DNA from: an uncultured Clostridia bacterium
GTDB lineage: Bacteria; Bacillota; Clostridia; Christensenellales; Borkfalkiaceae
Direction of reading: 5' to 3'
DNA length: 56,212 nucleotides
Assembly: GCA_947572415.1 (NCBI GenBank)
Contig: CANPBT010000008.1
Location: 1-56,212, forward strand
This document shows, piece after piece, positions 7,203 through 16,232 of this stretch. Both the position numbers and the translations under genes were made by a program. Numbering within the stretch: the stretch's first letter is position 1; each line of letters opens with the position of its first letter. Under the pieces are notes generated by a model, which searched no databases, was not told where the DNA came from, and worked only from the letters and a program-made list of their open reading frames with translations.

Positions 7203-7280
7203 TTGATTAATTATACTTCGGGTGATATAATTGTAACCGTATAATTCCAAACCCGAGCACGATTTGCAATTATACGGTTA
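7203..7280. promoter_or_regulatory. Divergent promoter region with a 13-base inverted repeat (DUF421 / folC)
   Basis: For folC: TTGATT (7203-7208), 17 bases, TATAAT (7226-7231) with TGA in front (extended -10). For DUF421 on the minus strand a TATAAT occupies 7215-7210, but its -35 is weak. TAACCGTATAATT (7234-7246) and its exact reverse complement (7268-7280) lie between the folC transcription start and its ATG. This could be an operator or a leader hairpin. Confidence 0.65.
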
Positions 7281-7286
7281 AGGTTT

Positions 7287-8438
7287 ATGGAACATAAGGA
7301 ATACGTCGATATTCACCCCGGTACTTTTGTTACGCGGAGTATTTTGAACAATCTCGGCAGCCCCGACGACCGCCTGAAAATTATCCATATTGCAGGGACG
7401 AACGGCAAGGGCAGCACGGCCGAGTACTTCACGCAAATTCTGCTTGCCGCGGGCAAAAGGGCGGGCACTTTCACTTCGCCCGCAGTGTACGACTTTTACG
7501 ACCAGTTCAGGCTCGACGGAAAGTCTATAGAAGCGGGGCTTGCGGAAACGTACTTCGGGCGCGCGCTTAAAGCCGCCGGGGGGCTGAACGCCACCGACTT
7601 CGAAATTCAGACTGCGGGCATACTTTCGGCTTTTAAAGAAGAGGGGTGCGAATACGCGGTTATCGAGTGCGGAATGGGCGGTCTGGGCGACGCCACGAAC
7701 GCGATAAACAAAAAAGAGCTTGCGGTTATAACCTCGATATCTTTGGAGCATACCGCATATTTAGGCGATACGATAGAAGAAATCTGCGCGCAGAAAGCGG
7801 GGATAATTACGGGCGGCTGCCCCGTCGTTGTAAACCCCTTGCAGCCGTTCAAAGAAGCGGAAAATTATTTTAAAAATATAGGCTGCCGCTTTGCGGACGT
7901 AAAAATTGCCGACGGCTACGGCGTTGCGGACAACTTTTCAAGATACAATGCGGCGACCGCGATAGAGGGCGCAAGGCTTTTGGGCTTGCCCGACGAAGCT
8001 ATTCGCGCGGGTATAAAAAATACAAGGCTTTACGGCAGGGTCGAAGAGTTTATGGCAGCAGGCAGAACGTATATTCTGGACGGCGCGCACAACCCCGCGG
8101 CGTTCGAGCCGTTGAAAAGCCGTTTGCAAGGTTTTTCGGGCGACGGGTTAACTCTTATTTTCGGCTGTCTTAAAGACAAGGATTCGGGCGGCATACTTTC
8201 CGCGCTTTCCGCAACCAAAGCGAAAACAATAATAGCCGTACCCTGCCCGAGCCTGCGCTCGCGCACGGCGGAGGAAGTGCAAAAAGAATGCTTAAAGCAT
8301 TTCAACAACGTAATAAAAGCGCAAAGCGTTTCAGAAGCGCTTGATGCGGCAAATACTGAAACCGTGGCGGTGTGCGGTTCGTTCACCCTGTTAAAAGAGG
8401 CGAAACAATGGATAGAAAAAAAGCGAATTCAATGTTAA
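7287..8438 (+). CDS. folC: Bifunctional folylpolyglutamate / dihydrofolate synthase
   Basis: FolC adds glutamate to dihydropteroate and to reduced folates using ATP. The P-loop GTNGKGST is at residues 37-44, the second Mur-ligase motif is seen in YAVIECGMGG, and ILDGAHNP marks the C-terminal domain. At 383 residues it is shorter than usual (about 430) but all key motifs are present. It heads the folate operon and overlaps folP. AAGG lies only three bases from the ATG, so the ribosome site is poor and the inverted repeat just upstream may influence translation. Confidence 0.92.
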   Translation: MEHKEYVDIHPGTFVTRSILNNLGSPDDRLKIIHIAGTNGKGSTAEYFTQILLAAGKRAGTFTSPAVYDFYDQFRLDGKSIEAGLAETYFGRALKAAGGLNATDFEIQTAGILSAFKEEGCEYAVIECGMGGLGDATNAINKKELAVITSISLEHTAYLGDTIEEICAQKAGIITGGCPVVVNPLQPFKEAENYFKNIGCRFADVKIADGYGVADNFSRYNAATAIEGARLLGLPDEAIRAGIKNTRLYGRVEEFMAAGRTYILDGAHNPAAFEPLKSRLQGFSGDGLTLIFGCLKDKDSGGILSALSATKAKTIIAVPCPSLRSRTAEEVQKECLKHFNNVIKAQSVSEALDAANTETVAVCGSFTLLKEAKQWIEKKRIQC

Positions 8439-9208
8439 TCGGCAATAAAAATTTCGAAAACTACACCTACGTTATGGCGATAGTCAATCTTACGCCCGAC
8501 AGCTTTTTTGCAGGCAGCCGCAACACCGCGGATACAGTTTTGCGCACCGTCGAAAGGGCGGTCAGGGATGGCGCGGCGGTGATAGATTTGGGGCCGCAGT
8601 CCACGCGCCCCGGGCACACCCCCGTTTCCGCCGAGGAGGAAGTGGCGCGCCTTGAAAAGCCGCTTTATCTCGTAAAGAAAAATTTCGGTATTCCCGTTTC
8701 GGTGGATACCTATTTTTCAAAGACGGCAAAGGCCGCGCTTGAAATGGGCGCGGATATGATTAACGACGTGTGGGGGCTTACGCACGATGAGGATATGGCG
8801 GATACAGTTGCCGAGTACAAAGCGGCGGCGTGCATAATGCACAACGCGAAAACCCCGCTTACGGGCGATATATGGCAACCTATAAAAACATTCCTCAAAA
8901 ACAGCGTTAATATCGCGCTCGCCGCGGGTATAGCTCAAAACAAAATAATTCTCGACGGCGGCATAGGGTTTGCTAAAAACCGCGAACAGAACTTCGAGCT
9001 TGTAAACGGCTACGAAAGGCTGTCGTTCGGCGGCTACCCGTTGCTTTTGGGGACAAGCCGAAAATCGATGTTCGGCGGCGACGTTGAGGGTAGGCTCGCG
9101 CCCACGCTCGAAACCACGCGCGCGGCGGCGAAAAAGGGCGTGCTTTTCGTGCGGGTGCACGACGTTAAGGAAAACGTGCTTGCGATAAAGGAGGCGTACG
9201 GTGGATAA
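8408..9208 (+). CDS. folP: Dihydropteroate synthase
   Basis: FolP joins p-aminobenzoate to 6-hydroxymethyl-dihydropterin pyrophosphate. The pterin-binding motif NLTPDSFF is at residues 27-34, and DLGPQSTRPG, INDVWG and a C-terminal RVHDV follow in the normal order. I choose the ATG at 8408 (266 residues) because AAGAGG lies just upstream; the frame is open further back without a better site. The start lies inside the last codons of folC (31-base overlap), and the stop overlaps the next gene by eight bases. This is the sulfonamide target. Confidence 0.92.
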   Translation: MDRKKANSMLIGNKNFENYTYVMAIVNLTPDSFFAGSRNTADTVLRTVERAVRDGAAVIDLGPQSTRPGHTPVSAEEEVARLEKPLYLVKKNFGIPVSVDTYFSKTAKAALEMGADMINDVWGLTHDEDMADTVAEYKAAACIMHNAKTPLTGDIWQPIKTFLKNSVNIALAAGIAQNKIILDGGIGFAKNREQNFELVNGYERLSFGGYPLLLGTSRKSMFGGDVEGRLAPTLETTRAAAKKGVLFVRVHDVKENVLAIKEAYGG

Positions 9209-9965
9209 AATTTTAATCCGCGGGCTGGAAATTCCCGCCTGCCACGGCGTCAATCCCCCCGAAAAAGTAAATCTTCAGCCCTTTATATTCGACGTCGATA
9301 TCGCAGCCGATTTTTATCGGGCGGCAAAGCGCGACGATTTGTCCCTTACGGTAAACTATTCCTCCGCGTGCAGGCTCATAACCGAAGTCGTTTCGTCAAA
9401 CACGTTTGATTTAATCGAAAAGCTCGCGTACGAGTGCGTTTTCGCGCTTTTTGAAAATTTTTCGTCCGTTTCCGGAATTTCGCTCACGGTGTGGAAGCCG
9501 CAAGCCCCTATGAAACGCAAATTTTCAAACGTCGGTGTTACGGTAAGCCTTAAACGCGAAAGCGTATACCTTTCGCTCGGGTCGAGCCTGGGCGATAAAA
9601 AAGCTGTGCTGGATACGGCGATAGAAAAGCTGAATAAAACACGCGGAATAAGCGTGCAAAAGGTTTCTGAGTATATAGCAACCGAGCCGTACGGCGGGGT
9701 AGCGAAAAACGAATTTTTAAATTGCGCGGTACAAATTTCGACAATTCTGCCGCCGCATACCCTTCTCGACGAAATCCAGCGTATAGAGGCGGAGTGCGGC
9801 AGGGTACGCAATAAGCGCTGGGAGGACAGAACCCTCGATATCGATATAATTTTTTACGGCGATAAAACCATTCGCGACGAGCGTTTGACGGTGCCGCACA
9901 GGGACTGGAATAACCGAGATTTTGTGAAAATACCCTTAAAAAGCATTGCTCCGCAGCTTTTTTAA
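9201..9965 (+). CDS. folBK: Fused dihydroneopterin aldolase / HPPK
   Basis: Residues 1-118 are dihydroneopterin aldolase (FolB; GVNPPEKVNLQPF and the conserved Glu/Lys region near IEKLAYEC). Residues 120-254 are 6-hydroxymethyl-7,8-dihydropterin pyrophosphokinase (FolK; YLSLGSSLGDK and WEDRTLDIDIIFYG). The two catalyse consecutive steps before FolP. The start is GTG with AAGGAGG upstream, overlapping folP by eight bases. The fusion completes a compact three-gene operon for folate synthesis from dihydroneopterin onwards. Confidence 0.92.
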   Translation: MDKILIRGLEIPACHGVNPPEKVNLQPFIFDVDIAADFYRAAKRDDLSLTVNYSSACRLITEVVSSNTFDLIEKLAYECVFALFENFSSVSGISLTVWKPQAPMKRKFSNVGVTVSLKRESVYLSLGSSLGDKKAVLDTAIEKLNKTRGISVQKVSEYIATEPYGGVAKNEFLNCAVQISTILPPHTLLDEIQRIEAECGRVRNKRWEDRTLDIDIIFYGDKTIRDERLTVPHRDWNNRDFVKIPLKSIAPQLF

Positions 9966-10006
9966 AAATTTTGTTGTGCAAATTGCATAAACTTTTTTAA
10001 AAAATA

Positions 10007-10035
10007 TATACAAATGAAAAAAAACGTGTTATAAT
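10007..10035 (+). promoter_or_regulatory. Promoter of the Ppx/GppA gene
   Basis: Extended -10 TGTTATAAT (10027-10035) with a weak -35 TATACA (10007-10012) 17 bases before it, in an AT-rich region after the folate operon. Confidence 0.65.
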
Positions 10036-10117
10036 TTACGAAATAGTTTTTTTATTTAGGGTATATAAAAACGAAGGCGGAATTCAAGGCGAAAATCCGC
10101 GCTTCGGGGAGTATGTT

Positions 10118-11632
10118 GTGGAAAAGATAGGCATCATCGATTTAGGCTCTAATTCGGCAAGACTTGTCATAGTGGATCTGTTTGCGGACGGACATTTTAT
10201 GGTTGTCGACGAACTCAAGGAAAGCGTTCGTTTAGGTCAGGACATGGAGCGCGACGGGTTTTTGAAGCCCCAGCGCGTCGCCGAGACAATCAGAACTTTG
10301 AAAATGTTCCGCAAGCTTTGCGATGCAAGCGGCGTCACCCGCATTATCGCGGTTGCGACGGCGGCTGTTCGCCGTGCGAAAAACCAGCGCAGTTTTCTTG
10401 ACGAAATACAGTCGACCTGCGGCATAAAAATCCGCGTGCTTACCGCCGAGGAGGAAGCGGTTTACGTTTATCGCGGCGTAATAAACACGATGGACGTGCC
10501 CAAGGGGCTGATTCTCGAAATCGGCGGCGGCGCGACAAAAATCATTTATTACAACAGGCGCAATATCTTAAATTACGCAAGTCTGCCGTTCGGCGCGGTC
10601 ACGCTGACGGGGCTTTTTTCCGACGAGGGCGTGAAACCCGAGGAGCAGGCGGCGAAAATCGAAGAGTTTTTCACCGAACAGCTTAAAAAAATCGAGTGGT
10701 TTTCCGATATCGACCCCGACGTTCAGATGATAGGCGTAGGCGGGTCTTTCAGAAACCTTTTCAAGATAAGCAAAATGGTTCATAAATATCCTTTGGACGT
10801 CGTGCATAACTACACGATGATGACGGAGGATTTTTTGCCCGTTTACGATATGATAAAGGTTTTAGACCTGGACAAAAAGAAGAAAATAAAGGGGCTGTCG
10901 GCGGCGCGTGCTGATATTCTTCCCGCGGCACTTGCGATAATCAAATCGTTCGTGTCCTATTTCAATTTCGAAAAATTCGTAATGTCGGGCGCGGGCCTGC
11001 GCGAAGGGATTATGTTCAATCAGGCGCTGCCCATTACCGAGGAAAAACCCATTTCCGACGTTTTGAACTATTCTTTGACCACCCTCGTAAAATATTACGG
11101 CTGCGACGAAAAGCACGTCGAGCACGTTGTAAATTTAAGCATACAGCTTTTCAAACAGCTGCGCGTTTTGCATAAGTTCCCCCGCCAGTATCTTAAAGTT
11201 TTAAAGGTCGCGGCGACATTGCACGACTGCGGTCAGCGTATAAAATTCTACAATCACCAGCGCCACAGCTGCTATATGATATTAAACTCGACGCTTTACG
11301 GCGTGGTGCACAGAGATATAGTGCTGGCGGCGTTTACTGCGTGCTGCCATAAAAAGGAGGATATCATCCCCTACGAATGGGCGCGCTACCGCGATATTTT
11401 AGGCGAGGAAGACCTTGAAATAGTTAAGCGCCTCGGCGTAATGCTGCGCATTGCCGAAAGCCTCGACAGGTCTATGTCGGGCACCGTCAAATCCATTAAC
11501 TGCGATATTTTAGGCGACTCGGTAATAATGAAAACCGAAGTAGACGGCGACGCCGCGCTCGAAATCCGTAACGCGATGGCGGCAAGTGGCGAATTTAAAA
11601 AAGCTTTCCATAAAAATCTGGAAATTCTTTAA
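10118..11632 (+). CDS. ppx: Ppx/GppA family phosphatase with C-terminal HD domain
   Basis: The 504-residue protein has the ASKHA fold of exopolyphosphatase / guanosine pentaphosphatase: phosphate loops GIIDLGSNSARL (residues 4-15) and EIGGGATKI. The C-terminal 190 residues form an HD-like domain (LHDCGQRIKFYNHQRHS). Members degrade inorganic polyphosphate, convert pppGpp to ppGpp, or both; the sequence does not decide which. The start is GTG with GGGGAG upstream. No polyphosphate kinase is nearby. A terminator follows. Confidence 0.9.
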   Translation: MEKIGIIDLGSNSARLVIVDLFADGHFMVVDELKESVRLGQDMERDGFLKPQRVAETIRTLKMFRKLCDASGVTRIIAVATAAVRRAKNQRSFLDEIQSTCGIKIRVLTAEEEAVYVYRGVINTMDVPKGLILEIGGGATKIIYYNRRNILNYASLPFGAVTLTGLFSDEGVKPEEQAAKIEEFFTEQLKKIEWFSDIDPDVQMIGVGGSFRNLFKISKMVHKYPLDVVHNYTMMTEDFLPVYDMIKVLDLDKKKKIKGLSAARADILPAALAIIKSFVSYFNFEKFVMSGAGLREGIMFNQALPITEEKPISDVLNYSLTTLVKYYGCDEKHVEHVVNLSIQLFKQLRVLHKFPRQYLKVLKVAATLHDCGQRIKFYNHQRHSCYMILNSTLYGVVHRDIVLAAFTACCHKKEDIIPYEWARYRDILGEEDLEIVKRLGVMLRIAESLDRSMSGTVKSINCDILGDSVIMKTEVDGDAALEIRNAMAASGEFKKAFHKNLEIL

Positions 11633-11659
11633 AAATCCATAAATTTTTTCGTCAGTAAT

Positions 11660-11683
11660 AAAATGCCGCGGTAGCGGCATTTT
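11660..11683 (+). terminator. Intrinsic terminator after ppx
   Basis: Ten-base-pair stem AAAATGCCGC (11660-11669) / GCGGCATTTT (11674-11683) with a four-base loop. Confidence 0.75.
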
Positions 11684-11703
11684 GAATAAATATAGGTTAT
11701 TTT

Positions 11704-12252
11704 ATGCAGTATGTGCTTGCAAGCGCTTCGCCGCGGCGGAAAGAGCTTTTGTCGCTCGTAATACCCGAGTTCGAGGTAGTGCCCGCAACCGCGGAAGAAA
11801 AAGTGAATATGTCGCTCTTTCCCGAAAACGTGGCGCTGTCTATCGCGGAAAGCAAGTGCGAGGAAGTATATGCTAAATTCCCCGATAAAATCGTTATCGG
11901 TTGCGATACCGTAGTGGTTTTCGGGGGCGAAATTTTAGGCAAGCCCAAAACGCGAACGGAAGCTTACGAAACTTTAAAAAGGCTTTCGGGCAAAACGCAC
12001 TACGTTTTAACGGCGGTATGTATTAAAAATCAGCACAAAAAACTTCTCGAATACGACAGGACGGAAGTAAAATTCAATATTCTTTCCGACGAGTTTATAA
12101 GGTTATACGTCGACAGCGGCTCGCCTATGGATAAGGCGGGCAGCTACGGCATTCAGGACGGCGGACTCGTAAAAGAATATTTCGGCAGTTATACGAACGT
12201 GGTGGGGCTGCCCGTAACGCTCGTAAAAAAGATGCTTAAAGAAATAAGGTGA
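11704..12252 (+). CDS. maf: Maf family nucleoside triphosphate pyrophosphatase
   Basis: Maf proteins hydrolyse non-canonical or excess nucleoside triphosphates to monophosphates. Motifs: SASPRRKELL near the N-terminus (residues 7-16), GCDTVV and KAGSYGIQD. The 182-residue length is normal. The start lacks a clear Shine-Dalgarno (only AGG nine bases upstream). It is followed after 19 bases by an mreB-like gene, the classic maf-mreB neighbourhood, which ties it to cell division and shape. Confidence 0.9.
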   Translation: MQYVLASASPRRKELLSLVIPEFEVVPATAEEKVNMSLFPENVALSIAESKCEEVYAKFPDKIVIGCDTVVVFGGEILGKPKTRTEAYETLKRLSGKTHYVLTAVCIKNQHKKLLEYDRTEVKFNILSDEFIRLYVDSGSPMDKAGSYGIQDGGLVKEYFGSYTNVVGLPVTLVKKMLKEIR

Positions 12253-12271
12253 CTAAAGAGGAGTACGAAAG

Positions 12272-13285
12272 ATGACGCGACTCGCAATCGATTTCGGTTC
12301 AAGCGAGACTAAAATTTATATGTCGGGCTGCGGCGTGGTGTTAAAGGAAGCCACGTGCATGGCGGTCGAGGAATGGCTCGAAGGCGAAGTGACACATCTC
12401 AAAATCAAAGCCTACGGCGACAAAGCGCGCGCGCTTTCGGGCAGGGCGGCGGTTAACACGCACATTATAAACCCCGTGTTCGAGGGCGATATCGTGCATG
12501 AAAACCTCGCCGCGTGCCTTCTGGAAAACTTCCTCGAAAAGGTAGAAGTGACCCGCCGGAAGGCAAAACGCACCGAGGTTATTTTTATTCTGCCCTGCGG
12601 CTGCGAGCCCGAGCTCAAAAAAAAGTACTTAAAAATTGCCGAGGCGTGCGGTATAGGTTCGGTATACTTTACGATAACACCGTTTGCGGCGGTGCTCGGG
12701 CATAACGTGACTATCAGCGAAAGCACGCCCATGTTCGTTCTCGATATCGGTTACGGAATAACTAATATCGCGGCAATCTCGCAGGACGGGCTGATTTCGG
12801 GCATAAACGTGAACCTCGGCGGCGGCAATATCGACGTGCATATTATTGACGACTTAGCCGTGCACCGCAATATGAAGATAGGCGCGCTTACCGCCGAACG
12901 GCTTAAAAATACGGTGGGCAGTCTTTTGCCCGACGACAATAAAATGACCGTTGCGGACGGAAGAGAGGTTTCGGGCGGAACGCCCGCTTCGCTTTCGGTC
13001 AATTCTTCGCAGCTGTACGATATTATAATTACTTATATCGATAAAATTCTCGAATACGTTTCACTCGTAATGGCAAAGCTGCCTGCGGAGGTGTCCTCGG
13101 GGATAATGCGCGGAGGAATATTTCTTTCGGGCGGAGTAATGAAAATGGACGGGCTCGCGGAGTATATAGAAAGCAAGCTGAAAGTGCCGGTAAACTTGCC
13201 GGAGGAGCCGCAACTCGCCGCGGTAATCGGCGCGGGGGTAATGCTTTCGAGCGACAAGCTTTTCGAAAAGCTTGCTACCGATTAA
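12272..13285 (+). CDS. mreB: MreB/Mbl-like bacterial actin
   Basis: MreB forms membrane-bound filaments that guide peptidoglycan synthesis in rod-shaped cells. The ATP-binding motifs of the actin fold are visible: DFGSSETKIY (phosphate 1), LDIGYGITNIAAI (phosphate 2) and LSGGVMKMDG (adenosine). The 337-residue length is normal. The N-terminus diverges from typical MreB (no GTANTLV), so it may be an Mbl/MreBH-type paralogue. It follows maf, but mreC and mreD do not follow; the next gene is on the other strand. Confidence 0.82.
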   Translation: MTRLAIDFGSSETKIYMSGCGVVLKEATCMAVEEWLEGEVTHLKIKAYGDKARALSGRAAVNTHIINPVFEGDIVHENLAACLLENFLEKVEVTRRKAKRTEVIFILPCGCEPELKKKYLKIAEACGIGSVYFTITPFAAVLGHNVTISESTPMFVLDIGYGITNIAAISQDGLISGINVNLGGGNIDVHIIDDLAVHRNMKIGALTAERLKNTVGSLLPDDNKMTVADGREVSGGTPASLSVNSSQLYDIIITYIDKILEYVSLVMAKLPAEVSSGIMRGGIFLSGGVMKMDGLAEYIESKLKVPVNLPEEPQLAAVIGAGVMLSSDKLFEKLATD

Positions 13286-13300
13286 AACTTAAAAATTTAC

Positions 13301-13331
13301 GGGCGAAGCTTCAAGCTTCGCCCGCGGTTTT
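13301..13331 (+). terminator. Terminator after mreB, overlapping the convergent gene's end
   Basis: GGGCGAAGC (13301-13309) pairs with GCTTCGCCC (13315-13323) and a T run follows (13328-13333). The stop codon of the minus-strand gene (13311-13313) lies in the loop region. Confidence 0.8.
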
Positions 13332-14021
13332 TTGTTGAACCTTCTCTCTGCGTTTTTTTATCGAATATTCGTACAGCCATACGAAAAAAAGCGTAGCGCC
13401 GATAAGCAGCACCGCCATTACGTACCACGTCAGAAAGCTGCCTTCGATAAGCGGTTTGCCGATGTACATCGCGCTTTCGAAGCCGAAAGCGTCTATAAGG
13501 AATATACCGTAACACATTATAAAGCATAGCCCCACGGGGAAGGAATAAAACTTTTTCAAGGACGGCTTCATATATCCCGTCGCGACGAGCAGTACAGCCA
13601 GGAACAGCGCAAGCCCGTGGTGCAAAAGCCCCGTAATGGTTGCGGGGTACATAAAATAGCTCGCCTGCCCCAAAAAGTCGGGGTAAAAGGTCGCTATCGC
13701 CCCGCCCCAGAAAGAGATGTAGGCAAGGCAGTGGAAGGGCAGCGCGTCGCGCTTGCAGACAAGTAGCGCAATCGCAAGGCACAAGTTGCCCAGCCCGCAG
13801 TAGCTGTCGGGGATAAGCCCCCAGGCGGTTTCGCGGTGGAACGCTATCGCGATTCTGTTTGCGATTAAAAGCGCAAGCAAAACCCCGCCGGAAATTTTAA
13901 ATATGAGGTCAAGCGTGCTTTCCCGTTTGACTTTCATAAGCACGGCGGTAAGCCCGCCCGCAAAAGCCGCAAAATAAATAACAAGATACAAAATGTGTTG
14001 CCAACCGTAAACGTGCGGCAT
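13311..14021 (-). CDS. YwaF/TMEM164-like integral membrane protein
   Basis: The 236-residue protein has seven hydrophobic segments and resembles the YwaF family (TMEM164-like, TIGR02206 type) of Firmicutes: histidine-containing GWQHILYLVIYF at the start and the LPFHCLAYISFWG segment. The bacterial members have no assigned reaction. The start has a GGAGG site and a good promoter. It converges on mreB and diverges from lepA. The last residues are charged and cytosolic. Confidence 0.75.
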   Translation of the reverse strand: MPHVYGWQHILYLVIYFAAFAGGLTAVLMKVKRESTLDLIFKISGGVLLALLIANRIAIAFHRETAWGLIPDSYCGLGNLCLAIALLVCKRDALPFHCLAYISFWGGAIATFYPDFLGQASYFMYPATITGLLHHGLALFLAVLLVATGYMKPSLKKFYSFPVGLCFIMCYGIFLIDAFGFESAMYIGKPLIEGSFLTWYVMAVLLIGATLFFVWLYEYSIKKRREKVQQKTAGEA

Positions 14022-14044
14022 ATTTATCCTCCGTATATATTCTT

Positions 14045-14073
14045 AGTATACCACCTTACCGTAAAAACTACAA
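14045..14073 (-). promoter_or_regulatory. Promoter of the YwaF-like gene
   Basis: Minus strand: TTGTAG (14073-14068), 17 bases, TATACT (14050-14045) with an upstream TGG. Confidence 0.7.
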
Positions 14074-14082
14074 CAAAATCAA

Positions 14083-14111
14083 TTGCAAATAACGCGGGTT
14101 TTTTATATAAT
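14083..14111 (+). promoter_or_regulatory. Promoter of lepA that predicts a leaderless mRNA
   Basis: TTGCAA (14083-14088), 17-base spacer, TATAAT (14106-14111). The lepA ATG begins seven bases after the -10, where transcription should start. No Shine-Dalgarno is present. Confidence 0.7.
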
Positions 14112-14117
14112 TGAATT

Positions 14118-15920
14118 ATGGATAAAAATAACATTCGCAACTTCTGCATTATCGCGCATATCGACCACGGCAAGTCGACCCTTGCGGACAGACTTATGGA
14201 AAAGACCGGTCAGGTTTCCTCTCGCGATATGGAAAATCAGCTTCTGGATTCAATGGATATCGAGCGCGAGCGCGGCATCACGATAAAGCTTACCCCCGTC
14301 AGAATGTTTTATACGGCAAAGGACGGCAAGGAGTATGTTTTCAACCTTATCGACACGCCGGGGCACGTCGACTTTACGTACGAGGTTTCGCGTTCTCTCG
14401 CCGCGTGCGAGGGCGCGATTTTAATCGTCGACGCTTCGCAGGGGGTTGAGGCTCAGACGCTCGCAAACGTCTATCTCGCGATAGAAAACAATCTTGAAAT
14501 CGTCCCCGTTATAAACAAAATCGATTTGCCGTCTGCACGCCCCGACGAGGTCAAACGGGAAGTGGAGGACGTAATAGGGCTCGACGCTTCGTTCGCTCCT
14601 CTCGTTTCCGCGAAGGAGGGCATAGGCATAGAGGACGTTCTGGAAGCGGTGGTAAATTATTTCCCCGCTCCCGACGGCGACGAAAATTCGCCGTTAAAAG
14701 CGCTTATCTTCGACAGCTATTACGATAATTACAAGGGCGTAATTCTTTTCGTGCGCATTAAAGACGGCGCCGTCAGAGTGGGCGACAAAATAAAAACCTT
14801 CCGCTCCGATAAGGTTTACGACGTCGTGGAAGTGGGCGTATTCAGCCCCAACCTTGCGCCGAAAGACGGGCTTTACGCGGGTGAAGTCGGATATATCGCG
14901 GCTTCTATCAAATCTATACTCGACGTCGCCGTGGGCGACACCGTTATAAACGCCGAAAGCCCCGCCGCCGAACCTTTGCCCGGTTACAAAAAGGTGCAAA
15001 GCGTGGTATTCTGCGGAATTTATCCTCTGGACGGCAGCCGCTTCAACGACCTCAAAGAAGCGATTCTGAAATTGCAGTTAAACGACGCTTCGCTCATATT
15101 CGAGCCCGACACCTCAGTGGCGCTGGGTTTCGGCTTCCGTTGCGGGTTTTTAGGGCTCCTGCATATGGAAATCATACAGGAAAGAATAGAAAGGGAGTTC
15201 GGGCTGGAAATTATAACGACGGCGCCGTCGGTCAGCTATAAGGTTGTCAAAACGGACGGCGAGGTCATATTTGTGGACAACCCTTCGCATCTGCCGCCGC
15301 CCTCGGATATCGAGCATATGGAGGAGCCTATCGTTCACGCGGACATATTTTCCCCGCCCGATTATCTCGGGCAGATAATGGACTTATGCCGCGAAAAACG
15401 CGGAACCTTCCTGCAGATGACCTACCTCGACAAAAGCAGGGTGAGGCTGGAATACGACCTGCCTTTAAACGAAATCATTTTCGACTTTTTCGACAGCATA
15501 AAGTCGCGTACGCGCGGCTATGCGAGCTTCGATTACGAGCTCAAAGGATATGAAAGGAGCAAATTAGTCAAGCTCGATATTCTTTTAAACGGCGAAGCGT
15601 GCGACGCGCTTTCTATGATTGTGCACGAGGATTCGGCTTATTCCCGAGGCAGGACGCTCTGCGAAAATCTTAAAGACGCTATTCCCCGCCAGCTCTTCGA
15701 GGTGCCCGTGCAAGCTGCCATAGGCGGCAAAATTATCGCGCGCGAAACGGTAAAGGCGGTAAGAAAGGACGTCCTTGCAAAGTGCTACGGCGGCGACATA
15801 ACCCGCAAAAAGAAGCTCCTCGAAAAGCAGAAAGAGGGTAAAAAGCGTATGCGCTCGATAGGCAGCGTGGAGGTGCCGTCGGAAGTGTTTATGCAGATAC
15901 TTAAAACAAACAAGGATTGA
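14118..15920 (+). CDS. lepA: Elongation factor 4 (LepA) GTPase
   Basis: LepA is a ribosome-binding GTPase that acts on stalled or mis-translocated ribosomes and in initiation. G1 is AHIDHGKST (residues 13-21), G3 DTPGHVDF, G4 [11 protein letters not shown]-like domains and the LepA-specific C-terminal domain ([18 protein letters not shown]) complete the normal 600 residues. The start fits the family N-terminus but has no Shine-Dalgarno, and a consensus -10 box ends six bases upstream. It is the first gene of an operon with an MGMT-like gene and hemW. Confidence 0.96.
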   Translation: MDKNNIRNFCIIAHIDHGKSTLADRLMEKTGQVSSRDMENQLLDSMDIERERGITIKLTPVRMFYTAKDGKEYVFNLIDTPGHVDFTYEVSRSLAACEGAILIVDASQGVEAQTLANVYLAIENNLEIVPVINKIDLPSARPDEVKREVEDVIGLDASFAPLVSAKEGIGIEDVLEAVVNYFPAPDGDENSPLKALIFDSYYDNYKGVILFVRIKDGAVRVGDKIKTFRSDKVYDVVEVGVFSPNLAPKDGLYAGEVGYIAASIKSILDVAVGDTVINAESPAAEPLPGYKKVQSVVFCGIYPLDGSRFNDLKEAILKLQLNDASLIFEPDTSVALGFGFRCGFLGLLHMEIIQERIEREFGLEIITTAPSVSYKVVKTDGEVIFVDNPSHLPPPSDIEHMEEPIVHADIFSPPDYLGQIMDLCREKRGTFLQMTYLDKSRVRLEYDLPLNEIIFDFFDSIKSRTRGYASFDYELKGYERSKLVKLDILLNGEACDALSMIVHEDSAYSRGRTLCENLKDAIPRQLFEVPVQAAIGGKIIARETVKAVRKDVLAKCYGGDITRKKKLLEKQKEGKKRMRSIGSVEVPSEVFMQILKTNKD

Positions 15921-15923
15921 TTT

Positions 15924-16232
15924 ATGTCCGATTTTTTTAACGCCGTTTACGAATTCGTCAAACGCGTGCCCGCGGGCAGGGTGGTAACCTACGGCGACGT
16001 TGCCCGCGCGATAGGTTCGCCCCGCGCAAGCCGTCAGGTCGGGTGGGCGCTTCATTGCAACCCGCAGCAAGGGGTTATCCCCTGCCACCGCGTCGTATTC
16101 GCGGACGGCAGCCTTGCGCCCGGCTTTGCGTTCGGCGGGCGGGAAGTGCAGAAAGCCATGCTCGAAAGCGAGGGCGTCGCGTTCTCGGAAGAATATAAAG
16201 TCGATTTAAATAAACACCGTTGGGGGCTGTAA
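15924..16232 (+). CDS. MGMT family protein, C-terminal DNA-binding domain only
   Basis: The 102 residues correspond to the methyltransferase/DNA-binding domain of O6-alkylguanine-DNA alkyltransferase. The acceptor motif IPCHRVV is intact, so the cysteine is kept, unlike ATL proteins where it is replaced by tryptophan. The helix-turn-helix with RASRQVGWALHCNP supplies the DNA-binding arginine region. The N-terminal domain of Ada/Ogt is absent. It may repair alkylated guanine directly or bind it for nucleotide-excision repair. It starts three bases after lepA and ends directly before hemW. Confidence 0.85.
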   Translation: MSDFFNAVYEFVKRVPAGRVVTYGDVARAIGSPRASRQVGWALHCNPQQGVIPCHRVVFADGSLAPGFAFGGREVQKAMLESEGVAFSEEYKVDLNKHRWGL

